A stretch of 64,000 nt of DNA. Source: Colletotrichum lupini. Its lineage: Eukaryota > Ascomycota > Sordariomycetes > Glomerellales > Glomerellaceae. The first letter of the stretch is position 1. Every line of letters starts with the position of its first letter. The notes beneath the pieces were generated by a model. The model saw only the letters and a list, made by a program, of their open reading frames with translations. It was not told the origin of the DNA and did no database searches. Shown here piece by piece: positions 14,455 to 26,572 of the stretch. The DNA is taken from positions 5,580,001 through 5,644,000 of the forward strand of contig NC_064672.1 in NCBI RefSeq assembly GCF_023278565.1, written 5' to 3'. The translations under genes and the position numbers were made by a program.

Positions 14455-15006
14455 TATTACGGCTAACTAGTCGTAATAAGTATATTAGTAGAAGTTAAGG
14501 CTACGAGTATTAAATAAATAGTATTATAATTATAAATAGCTTCCCTAAAACTATATTTATAAATTATAAAATAAATAAGGCTTTAGTAATTAATCGTAGT
14601 CTTATTAAAAGGGGTTCTTAATAAAAATAGCTAAAAATAATTATAAAATTTAATATTAAGTTAATTATTAAAAAAGCTATAAAAAGTCTTTCCTCGAGCC
14701 CGGCTTAAGTCTATACTATATATAAATCTCGTTTCTGAATATATCCTTTATAATATTCTTATTTATTATTATTTAATTATTTATTAAATAGTCGTTCGTC
14801 CTACTTATTTACGATCGTTTATTTTACTTATTTATAAGCGTTTGTTCTTTATTTTATTATATAATCATAGTTATATAACTTATTTATAGTTTTTTAATTT
14901 TAAAAAGAGTTACTCTAAGTCCGTACTTTTATATATATAGTATAGTAATTACTATAGGTCTTATAGGGCGAGGCCCTAGCCTTATTATACGTATTAAGTC
15001 GTAATA
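14455..15006 (-). repeat. 3' LTR of gypsy element A/D (552 bp)
   Basis: It shares both ends (TATTACGGC and CGTAATA) and most of its length with the 539-bp LTRs, but the middle, about 14,745-14,870, is different sequence. Confidence 0.75.
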
Positions 15007-16618
15007 TTAGCTTCTCCTCTTAAAAGTCTAGTCCTCTAGGCCTATAAGTAAGTCGTTTATTCCTAAGTTAGGGAATCGTTAAGTATTTTTTCAAAATATA
15101 TTAATACGATATTAGGTCGAATTAAAAAATCGAAATTTTAAATAGCTATATCTTACCATAAATTATTATACATTATTTTTTTCTTTAGCGAGGGTATTAA
15201 AATAATACTTTATTTAAATTATTATTTATAAAATATTCGTTATTTAGTTCTTCTTAACTCTAATATCTACGGAATATATTATTATTTAAGTATTTTATAT
15301 AATACTTTTACTAATACTATTTATATTTATAGGTATTATAGTTCTATTTTATTAGATCTAGCTAATTAAGTATAGTTAATTAATTAATAATAAAGTTTAA
15401 TCGTTTTAATTATAAAAAAGAGGTAGAAAAATCGTAGTTTTATAAAAGAGCTACGGAGTTATAAAAAAAAGCTAAGGCTTATTAATAAGCTTAAGCTTAG
15501 TTAAACGAGTTATTATCGAAGTTAAAACGTCTTTATTTTTAAAAACGAATAGTATTTAAAAAGAGTTAAGTTATATTTAAAGAGTTTTTTAAGGATTTTA
15601 AAAATACTTCCTTAGCGGCCCGTAAAATATAGGCTAATAATATTTTTAAAATCGTTAATTAGGACGCTATAATAACTAAGAGTTTTAAATTTAATTTGAA
15701 TTTTAATACTCCTCGAGAAATTATTAAGAATTCCGGAAGTTCGTAATAAGTTCTTATATATTTTTTTTATATTCGTGGTTTTTTTATTTAATAAAGAACT
15801 CTCGTATTTTATTCTTAACTCTATAGTTAATAATTTATTTAACTTCGTACTTTAGTTAGTTTAGTTTAATAATAATATAATTTTTTCCATACAAACTTTT
15901 TAATATAAGTTTAAGTAATAAAATATAAAAAACGGAATAGTATCGTGTTATATTTAGTAATCTTAATTTATAATTAACTAGTAAGATTTTCTTAATAATT
16001 TTAAAAGGTCTAAGTTTTTTATAATCTAATTTATTACTTAGTCGTTTCGTTTTAATATTATAATAAAGGAGATAGGTACTATCCCCCTTTTTTAAAAATA
16101 GTCCTCTAATCCTTAATCTATTTACGTTTTTTTTTTATATTATTATATAAACTTAAAGTCTATCGATACTTATTTATAAATTTCTTTAAGTTTATTTACG
16201 TTTATTATAGCTTTTATAGCTTATAGTTTTTATTATACTTCTTTATATATTATTAACTAAAATCCGTAGTTAAGTTAAAACGGAGATTCTTTTATACTTT
16301 TATTAATTATATTATTATATATAAACTAGGCTATTAATAAAAGTGCTACCTAATTATCCTAATCGTAGTTTATATAATAACGAAGGTATATTTTAAAGAT
16401 TTAGTTAATCCTTTTTATCTATCTATTAGTTTATAAATGAAATAATATCGATAGTTTATAATCTATACTAAGTTACGAAATTAGAGATTTTTAAAACTTC
16501 GAAATAAATCGTTTATTTTTATTAAAAATAATTTCTTTTAATAAACCGTAGTTTAAAAATATAACTTTAATAAATACGTATACTAAGTCTTTTATAATAC
16601 TAAATTCTTTATAAAAAA

Positions 16619-17132
16619 TCTAGCACGTATAGCTTTAACGAGGTAATGCGGGATATTCTTATAAAGAATATAAAAAGTGAATATTCATATAGAAGCAAGA
16701 ATATATGAATATAGGGGAAATAAGCGTATATAAAAGAGGTTTTTGTAGTAAAGAGAGTAATATAGTTGAATTACTATATGAGAAGTTGCTTGCTTAACGA
16801 AAGGTCTAGGTAGGCAAATACACGCCTACATATAGGCATAAAAACCTCCTACTAGAATATTCCATTGCTTATTAATTATGATATAATTAATAAGCGTATA
16901 CGTAAGTGAATGCGTAATCGTAGTACGTAATTCCGCCTCGAGTAAATTCCAGATTATTCAGTTACCTTCCAGTACTTTCCATTGCTCACGTAAGCTTATA
17001 TAAGCAGTATTGCTTACATAATCAATACCTATAATAATCTACAGAAATCGTAGATTAATATGGTATATAGTTTGCTTACGTAATATTGATAATAAGGCGA
17101 ATAATAAGGTAAACAAAGTTACCTTCGTAACA
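16619..17132. mobile_element. 514-bp insertion that escaped RIP, solo-LTR-like
   Basis: Comparison with the same place in gypsy B (near 5,225-5,235) shows about 514 extra bases here, flanked by an A-rich duplication (AAAAA, up to AAAAAAT) on both sides. Unlike its surroundings, the insert still contains many CpA and TpG dinucleotides, for example TTGCTTGCTT and CCATTGCTCACG. It therefore arrived after RIP of its host or was not recognised as a repeat. A TATATAAAAGAGG promoter-like box near 16,730 and the absence of coding capacity fit a solo LTR; a MITE is the alternative. The exact ends are ambiguous because of the A-run. Confidence 0.6.
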
Positions 17133-18786
17133 AAAAATAAAGTATATAAACTTAGTAAGTTAATTAATTATAACTAAGATACTATTATACTATATTTTAG
17201 TAAATAGTTCTTTAAACTTTAGTAGTTTAATAATAAAGTCCTATATAATTAATTACTATACTTTTATTAGTAATTATAATAGTTATAGCTCATTATAAAG
17301 CTTATATAGGCTATTCTTACTTTTTTTATAAATTACGTAGTCTTTAATTACTTGTATAATTTTAGTACGTATAGCGGATTTATTATAATATTAATAAATC
17401 CGTTTTTATATTTTAATAATTCCTTAGTAACTATATACTAATATATTATAAATTTTTATAATAAGCTTAGAGGTTATTTTTTAATTAAGCTAATATTAAT
17501 TCTTTTAGTTACTATAAAGAGCTTTATAATTAATATAAAGCTACCGTTCTTCTCTTATTTAAAAATAACTTATATCTTTTTAAGGACTGCGACTTCGTAA
17601 TTAAGTCTTTTATTAAGAACGTTTATTTTACTATTTTCTAAACCTTTTTAATAAATAATTTAGAAATTATACTTAAACAGGAATTCGCTCTACTTAACTT
17701 ATTATTTATTTAGGTTTCTATTTATTATAAAGTTTACGAGATTTTTATAGTTTATATAAACTATAGTTTTATATTTAGTTCTAAATAACTATAATTTCTA
17801 TTTTTAAAATATTTTAATAATTATTATTAGTTCTCTATTATAAATTTACTAATTTAATTCTACTCCGTAAAATACTTTAAAATAAAAGTAATATAAATAA
17901 AACTTTTTTTATTTATTTCGTTCTTTTAAGACCGCTCTTATAATAAAGTTTAAGATATTAGTCATAATTTTAAAAGGTTTTTAAGGGTCCGGGATTATAA
18001 TAACTAGTTTAGAAACGACTATATTCTTAACTTTAATAAATACTTCTTTATACTTAGGATTTTAAATAAAAAAAGTATTTCTTTATAATAAATTATTAAA
18101 AAGTCTAACTATATTAATATAGTTTTTAAAGAATTATTGATAAAAACTAACGCATTTTAAGAATCCTTATACGTTCTTAACGTTTTATAATATAGGCTAG
18201 TCCCTAACTATTTCTATTTTTAATATTTATATATAGATTCATTTTAGTATAATAATATATTTAAAAAAGTCTTTTTTTTATATATAGAACTTATATTTAG
18301 AGGGTTTAGTATATAGCTTAGCGTCTTAGAGTTTTTAAAATACTATATAAATATACTTTTTATATATTTCGAGGTCGGGGGAGAAGATAAGAATATTATT
18401 AATATAAATAATAATAAGAATATCGACGTACTCTTAGAGTACGTAATTAATTATTATTTAAAAAGTTACTAAAGTATTAATAAGTCCGAAGGGTATAACG
18501 AGGTACTTAAAAAGTCCTTTATAAGTTTAGAATACTATTTTCTATTTATTTCTTTTCTTAATCCGAATTTAATGAAATACTTTTTTAAAGTTTATAGTAA
18601 TAAACTAATTAGCTCTGTAAAATAAATCTCTAAACTTAGTAATAAGTAATAAGGGATAGTAATTCTTTTTATAATTTCGTTAAGCTTTTTATAATTAATA
18701 ACTAGTTTTCGTTTTTTTATTCCTTTTTTTAATACGAAAAATAAGGGTAATTTTATAAGAGAATTTAATAATTAAATAAGTCCTTT

Positions 18787-19325
18787 TATTATAACTTAAT
18801 ATATATAACTAAGACTAGGGCCTGCCCCGTAGGCTTATAGCGGCTATAATATACTATATATATAAAAATATAAGAATATAGGGTAACTCTTATAGAACGG
18901 AAAAACTATAAAATAAGTTATATAATAATAAAAAATAAAAAGGTCCGTATATTAAGGATACGGACCCCGTCTTTTTAAAATACAAAGCTTATATATTTAA
19001 AATACGGGGCCCGTTAAGTAAATATATAAATAAAAGATATATTTAGACATAAGACTTAAATATAGTATAGATTTAAGCTAGGCTTAAGAATAGACTTCTT
19101 ATAGCTTTTTAATAATTAACTTAGTATTAAATCTTATAATCGCTTTTAGCTATTTTTATTAAGAACCCTTTTTAATAAGATTATAATTAATTACTAAAGC
19201 TTTACTTATTTTATAATTCATAAATAAAGCTTTAAAAAAGCTATTTACGATTATAATACTATTTACTTAGTACTTATAGCCTTAACGTTTATTAATATAC
19301 TTACTATAACTAGCTAATTATAATA
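18787..19325 (+). repeat. 5' LTR of gypsy element C
   Basis: 539 bp, starting TATTATAACTTAAT and ending AATTATAATA, both RIP-mutated TGTTACG...CGTAACA ends. Its length equals that of the other B/C LTRs. Confidence 0.85.
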
Positions 19326-22300
19326 TTTTAATTACTCTTATTTAGTAAGTTTATTCTTTAAAAAACTCACTAAATAATACGAATATATTAACTATTAATA
19401 ATAATAGCACGGCGTAGCTTACTAAAATAGCCGTACTTATTATTTAGTAATTATATAATATAATACTTAAACTTAAAAATAAAAACGAGTAACTTTATAT
19501 TTAGTTTATAACGCCCCGACCTTTTTTAATACTTAGAGCTAAGTACTCTAAATTAGAACCTTATAATAGGTCTTTAAATATTTTTCAAGGACTTTTTATT
19601 TAAACTAGGGCCTATTTACGCTACTATAAAACCTCTTTTATTATTAAAGTTAATAAAGTTTATTATATGGCTTTATTCTTTTAAAAAAATACCCTTACTT
19701 AGTTCGAACTTTTTATAAAAAACTATTTTAAAAACGAACGTAATATTTAAAATAAAAATATTAAAAAGATTTTTAATAATTATAATAAGTTTAAAAAAAG
19801 ACTTAAGGAAACTTTTAGTAACCTTAATAAAGAACGAATTACTAAACGAAAGCTTATAACCTTTATATAGAAGGGATTAGTTAATAAATATATATTTAAA
19901 TTTAAATAAATTACTTTTTAGCTCGATTAAGGTAATAAAGTACTTATAATAGCCTTTTATTATAGTTTGAAAAAAGAAGTTAAGGACGACCTCTTTTAAT
20001 AAAACCGGCCTAATAAACTCTATAATTATATTAATATAATTATTAAGATTAATAATTAACTCTATAAATAACGCTTTAAATAAAAAGGGTAAAACGCCTA
20101 GAATAACCGATTTAAGCTTAATAATAAACGTAAATATAGATTAATAACTATTATAACTAGGTACTATAGCGGATTAATAAACCTTAATATTATTGAAAAA
20201 AATAACCTCAATAGAAAAAGGACTTTAAATACTATAACTATAATAAGCTAAGATATATAGTTAGAGACTACTAATAACTTAAGTATATTTAATACTAACC
20301 TATTTTAAAAAAGCGAGCTAATATTATAAGTAAAAAGGTTCTTTATAAATAACTCTTATAAATAGCTTATTATAATAATAGCTATTTTACTTACTAAAAT
20401 AATAAAGAATAAATAGGATAGTGCCCTAAATAACCTAAAAATAATAAACGATCTACTTTATTACTTATTAAAACTCTAATAATAATAATAAAAGAAGAAA
20501 GGATACTCGCCTATTAACCCTATATTCTTAAAAAGAATAATATTAAATACCTTATTATACTTTTTTAGATTTATAAAAATATAAAAGAGAAGGGTAAAAC
20601 GGACCTTATTATAAAAAATACGCTTAACCTCTTTGAAGGACGAATTAAGTAAAGACTCTTAGTTAATATAAAAAAGTAGCTTTTGAAATTTAAAAAAAAA
20701 GGACTTAATATAAAAAGAATTATAAATAGCCTCGTATATATAGTATAACGAGATAATATAAATTAAAAATAACTTATTAAGTTTTAAAAAGAACTCGATT
20801 TAAATAAAACACTAACTAAGTCTGTTTATATAATATAATAAGTAAATATTAAAAAGAAATTTATTTATAAAGTTAAAAAATAGCTTAAGGACCTCGTATA
20901 TAAAAATAAGATTAAAGTACTTAAAAAACCGACTCTTAACTTTAGAATTATTAATAAAAAAAGAATTGATTTTAAAATTAAAAAAGAAGATATCGAAATA
21001 AGAACTAGTTCTTTTTATTTTAACGAAGTAGAATTACCTTATAATTTAGATAAACCTCATAACGTTACTTAATAACGTACTTAAATAAAAATTGATTATA
21101 AGGTACTATTTAACGTTAATAATACTAGCTCTAAAGAGGACGATAATAAATTATAATATAAATATATTTATTTATTTAAAAATAACTAAGTTATTTAGTT
21201 TTATAAAACTAAAGAACATAAGAAAGTTACGATAACCCCCTATATAAATAAAAATTACTTTCTATTTAACCCTAAAGACCCCTTTTATAAGGAATTATTC
21301 TAAGTAGAATACTTGGATAATAAATACTTTTAGTATTTTATATCTAAGTAAAATAGTTATTTTTACTTACGAAAATGCGATAATAAAACTATTAAAAATA
21401 TCTATATAGAAGATTAACTACTTAGTTAGACGTTGCTAAGCTTCGATAATAATAATAGAGCTATATTCGGACTAGACCCTAACTTCCTTATAAAGTACTT
21501 TAATAATAAATATATAGAATAAGAAGACTATAAATACGATTAATACTAAATTTATTATATTAAAAAAGCTAAGGCTTAGAGAGAGTATTAAAAGAAATAT
21601 AAATAAGAAACCCGTTTAAAAAAATAAATAATAAAAAGTTAAAAAAGCTAATTATAAAGGAACGACGAGAGGTAAAAATAAAAAAAAAGTTCTTATATAT
21701 AACTATATAACGTAACGACGCATACTTACGAGTTAATTTTAATATTTATAAATAAAAATTAGACGCTATTATTAATAATAATATATAGAAAACCTATATT
21801 TTATTAAGAGTAGTAAATAAACTTAACTTATTATAAATATATAAGAATAAACTATACTAATTATAAATAATAAAAAGAGAACGAGTTAATTATAACTATA
21901 AATATATTAATTAAGAGACTATATACCTCTTAATATATATTAATAAGTAATAAAAATAATTATAATATAATATTATAGAGATTAAAAATATCGATATTAT
22001 CTTAGGAATTTCGTAGTTATAAAAGCATAATTTATAAATAAATTAGATTACTAACTAGGTCTTTTAAAAAAATCTAGTTACTAAACGACTTAAAAAAGAA
22101 AAAAGGGTTTAAACGGATTTCTAAGAACTCTTAAAGAACGAGAATAAATACGATATATAGCTTTTATTAAAATAGTAAAAAGCTTTAAGAAGTTCGTAAT
22201 TAGTACTAATAATTAGGGATTATAATAATTTTAAACTATACTTAAGGAGTACTAAATATATATAAAACTATTTATAAAACCTAAAAGAAATAGGACTATT

Positions 22301-25300
22301 AAAATATAATAACTAAGATATAAAAATCGAACTTAAAAAAGGAATATAACCTAGGTTCTTTTTAATATATTTAATAAATTAAAAAAATAAAAATATCTCG
22401 ATAAATATATTAATAAGAAACTTAAGAAAGGACTTATTTAACCGTCGAATTCTTTTATAGGATTACCCTTATTTTTTATATTAAAAAAAGGAGTAAAGAA
22501 ACGAAAACTAGTTATTAATTATAAAAAACTTAACGAAATTACGAAAAAGAATTACTATCCCTTATTACTTATTACTAAGCTTAGAGATCTATTTTACGGA
22601 GCTAACTAGTTTATTATTATAAATCTTAAAGAAGTATTTAACTAAATTCGGATTAAAAAAAGAGATAAATAAAAAATAGTATTTTAAACTCGTAAAGGAC
22701 TTTTTAAATACTTTATTATACCCTTTAAACTTATTAGTACTCCAATAACTTTTTAAATAATAATTGACTACGTACTCCGGAAATATATTAATACTTTTAT
22801 TATTATTTATATTAATAGTATTCTTATTTTCTCTCCTAACCTTAAAATATATAAAAAGTATATTGATATAATATTTTAAAAGCTTTAAGACGCTAAGCTA
22901 TATACCGAACCCTCTAAATATAAGTTTTATATATAAAAAGTAAACTTTTTTAAATATACTATTATACTAAAATAAATTTATATATAACTATTAAAAATAA
23001 AAGTAGTTAGGGACTAGCCTATATTATAAAACGTTAAGGATATATAAAGATTCTTAGGATTTATTAATTTTTATTGATAATTCTTCAAAACCTATATTAA
23101 TATAATTAGACCTGTTAATAACTTAATATAAAAAATACCCTATTCGTTTAGGATTTTAAATATAAAGAAGTATTTATTAAAATTAAAAATATAGTTATTT
23201 TTAAACTAGTTATTATAATTTTAAACCCTCGAAAACTTTTTAAAATCGAGACTAATATTTTAAACTTTATTATAAGAGCGGTCTTAGGATAATAAAATAA
23301 ATAAAAAAAGCTTTATTTATATTACTTTTATTCTAAAGTATTTTATAAAATAGAATTAAATTAGTAAATGTATAATAAGGAACTTATAATTATTATCGAA
23401 GTATTTTAAAAATAGAGACTATAATTATTTAGAACTAAATACGAAGTTATAGTTTATATAAACTATAAGAACTTTATAAACTTTACGATAAATAAGAACT
23501 TAAATAAATAATAAGTTAAATAGAGCGAATTCTTATTCGAATTTAATTTCTAAATTATTTATTAAAAAGGTTTAAAAAATAGTAAGGTAAACGCTTTTAA
23601 TAAAAGACCTAATTATAAAGTCGTAGTTCTTAAAAAAACCTAAGTTATTTTTAAATAAAAAAAGGACGGTAGCCTTATACTAATTATAAAGCTTTTTATA
23701 ATAATTAAAAAGATTAATACTAGCCTAATTAAAAAAATAACCCCTAAACTTATTATAAAAATTTATAATATACTAGTATATAGTTACTAAGGAATTATTC
23801 AAATATAAAAACGGATTCGTTAGTATTATGATAAATTTATTATACGTATTAAAATTATAAAAATAATTAAAAACTACGCGACTTATAAAAAAAAATAAAA
23901 ATAGCCCGTATAAACTTTATAGCGAACTATAATTATTATAATTATTAATAAAAGTATAATAATCGATTATATAGGACTTTATTATTAAATTACTAAAGTT
24001 TAAAGAACTATTTACTAAAGTATAGTACGATAGTATTTTAGTTATAGTTAATCGACTTACTAAGTTCGTATACTTTATTTTTTATAAAGAATTTAGTGTT
24101 ATAAAAAACCTAGTATATATATTTATTAAGGTTATATTTTTAAACTACGGTTTATTAAAAGGAATTATTTTTAATAGAGATAAGCTATTTATTTCGAAGT
24201 TTTAAAAATCTCTAATTTCGTAACTTAGTATAAACTATAAACTATCGATATTATTTTATTTATAAACTAATAAATAAATAGAAAGGATTAACTAGATTTT
24301 TAAAATATGCCTTTGTTATTAGATAAGTTATAATTAAGATAATTAAATAGTACTTTTATTAATAGCCTAGTTCGTATATAATAATATAGTTAATAAAAGT
24401 ATAAAAGAATCTCTATTTTATTTTAACTACGGATTTTAGTTAATAATATATAGAGAAATATGATAAGGACTATAAGCTATAAAAGCTATAATAAATATAA
24501 ATAAACTTAAGGAGATCTATAAATAAGCCTTATTAGACCTCGAGTTTATATAATAATATATAAAAAAGAATATAAATAAATTAAGGATTAGAGGACTATT
24601 TTTAAAAAAGGGGGATAGTACTTATCTCTTTTATTATAATATTAAAATAAAATAACTAAGTAATAAATTAGATTATAAAAGACTTAGACCTTTCAAAATT
24701 ATTAAAAAAGTCTTATTAGTTAATTACGAGCTAAGATTACTAAATATAATATAATACTATTCCGTTTTTTATATTTTATTACTCGAGCTTATATTAAGAG
24801 GTTTATATATAAGAAATTATATTATTATTAAACTAAACTAACTAAAATATAAAGTTAAAAAAATGATTAATTATAAAATAAAAGACAATAAAAAGAAATA
24901 CCTTATTAAATAGAAGGGCTATAAATATAAAGAAAATATATAAGAACTTATTACGAACCTCTAATACTCTTAAGAACTTTTATAGGATTATTATAATACT
25001 TAAGAACGTTAGCGTTTAATATTAACGGCCTTAGAAAAGCGAACTTATTATTAATCCTAAAAAAAGTTTAGTTAATATTATTAAAAATACCTACTACTTA
25101 AAGATCGCTTATTATTTATTATTTATAAGTATTTAATATAAAAAGAACGCGATCCTCTTTTTTCAAGTTTTATATACTTTAAGTAAAAGTCTCAATATAC
25201 TACTCTTTTACTTTTTTTTAAATAGTTTAAATATAGGCTAAATAGCTAGTTATTTTTATAATCTCAGACTAAATCCGAGCGAGCTTTATATAAAAATTAA

Positions 25301-25738
25301 GTAAAATATTACCAGCTTTTTTTTTTTTTTTTTAGATCTTAATATTAATTACTTAGCCTCTTTATTATAAAAATATTAATAACTATGAATAATAAAGCTA
25401 TAACGATACTTATAACTTAACGTAATAATAAAACTATTATAAGGACGCTTTAGATTTTTATAATCTTAATAAGTCTTCGACCTCTTAACTATATAATATA
25501 CGCATTTTGTACGGAAATATCAAGTATAAGGTATTACGTTATTAGAACTAAAACGATTAAATACGTTATTATAAACTAAATAAAGCTTAAAAATAAAATT
25601 ATTTAATAAACGTTTTTTAATACAACCTAATATTATATTAGTATATTTTAAAAAAAATATACTTAACGAATCTTTAACTTAGGAATAGATAACTTACTTA
25701 TAGGTTTACGGGACTAGACTTTTAAAAAAGAGATTTAA

Positions 25739-26277
25739 TATTATAATTTAATATATATAACTAAAACTAAAGCCTACTCCGTGAGCTTATAGCGGCTATA
25801 ATATATTATATATATAGGAATATAAAAATATAAAGTAATTCCCACGGAATAAAAGAACTATAAGATAAGTTATATAATAATAAAAAATAAAAAAGTTCGT
25901 ATACTAAGAATACGGACCCCGTCTTTTTAGAATATAAAGCCCGTATATTTAAAATACGGGGCTCGTTAAGTAAATATATAAATAAAAAATATATTTAAAA
26001 ATAAGACTTATATATAGTATAAACTTAAGCTAAGCTTAAAAATAGACTTTTTATAGCTTTTTAATAATTAACTTAATATTAGATCTTACGATCGCTTTTA
26101 GCTATTTTTATTAAGAACCCCTTTTAATAAAACTATAATTAATTACTAAAGCTTTACTTATTTTATAACTTATAAATATAGCTTTAGGGAAGCTATTTAC
26201 GACTACAATACTATTTACTTAGTACTCGTAGCCTTAACTTTTACTAATATACTTATTACGACTAGCTAGCCGTAATA
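25739..26277 (+). repeat. 3' LTR of gypsy element C
   Basis: 539 bp, collinear with 18,787-19,325. It ends CGTAATA, followed by AATAT at 26,278-26,282. Confidence 0.85.
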
Positions 26278-26570
26278 AATATATTTATAAAAAAAAGAGC
26301 GTTATTTATAATAGCCTTAGTAAGGGCCTAGGTTATTAATTATAAAACGACTAGTATATTAATATACCCCTTAGCTAAATAGCTATTAAAATAGTATATA
26401 TACCGGCTATTACTTTTTATAAAATAATAATTACTATCCTTAAGGTCGGTATATTAAAGGGCTATTTTAAAATAAAGTAAGTATTAAATCTCTTATTCTT
26501 TAAGAGCCTCTTCTTTAAGCTTTTTAAGGACTAAGTATATATTAAATAGGCTTAAAATAATAAAAAGAAC
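26278..26570. other. RIP-degraded sequence between gypsy C and the Fot1-like element
   Basis: By the reconstructed pre-inversion order this continues the copia remnant of 10,494-12,942 on the far side of the gypsy insertion. No motif was recognised directly. Confidence 0.4.
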
Positions 26571-26572
26571 TA

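Larger units (their letters stand above)
14455..18786 (-). mobile_element. Gypsy chromovirus 'D': inverted 3' part of element A
   Basis: The minus-strand 3' portion of a gypsy element, from the first RT block to the 3' LTR (14,455-15,006). Its 5' break at 18,786 starts, in element orientation, with AAAGGACTTATTT. It therefore resumes at exactly the pentamer where element A stops at 3,026, and A plus D together make one element. RT, RNase H, integrase and chromodomain remnants follow the same order as in B. It is interrupted at 16,619-17,132 by a less mutated insertion. Its LTR (552 bp) differs from the 539-bp LTRs of B and C in the central stem region, consistent with an older or variant subfamily. 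Confidence 0.82.
18787..26277 (+). mobile_element. Complete RIP-degraded Ty3/gypsy chromovirus 'C' (7,491 bp)
   Basis: A full-length plus-strand element with 539-bp LTRs at 18,787-19,325 and 25,739-26,277. Read through RIP stops it shows a gag zinc knuckle near 20,228-20,270 (CYNCNKLGHIARDY-like) and RT from about 22,440. The RT has a VINYKKLNEIT-like block near 22,510 and a YIDD-type box near 22,808-22,819. RNase H lies near 23,190-23,500, integrase at about 23,700-24,600 and a chromodomain near 24,840-24,985. It is flanked by CCTTT on the left and AATAT on the right, which do not match each other but match element B's flanks in inverted form. No frame is open. Confidence 0.88.
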
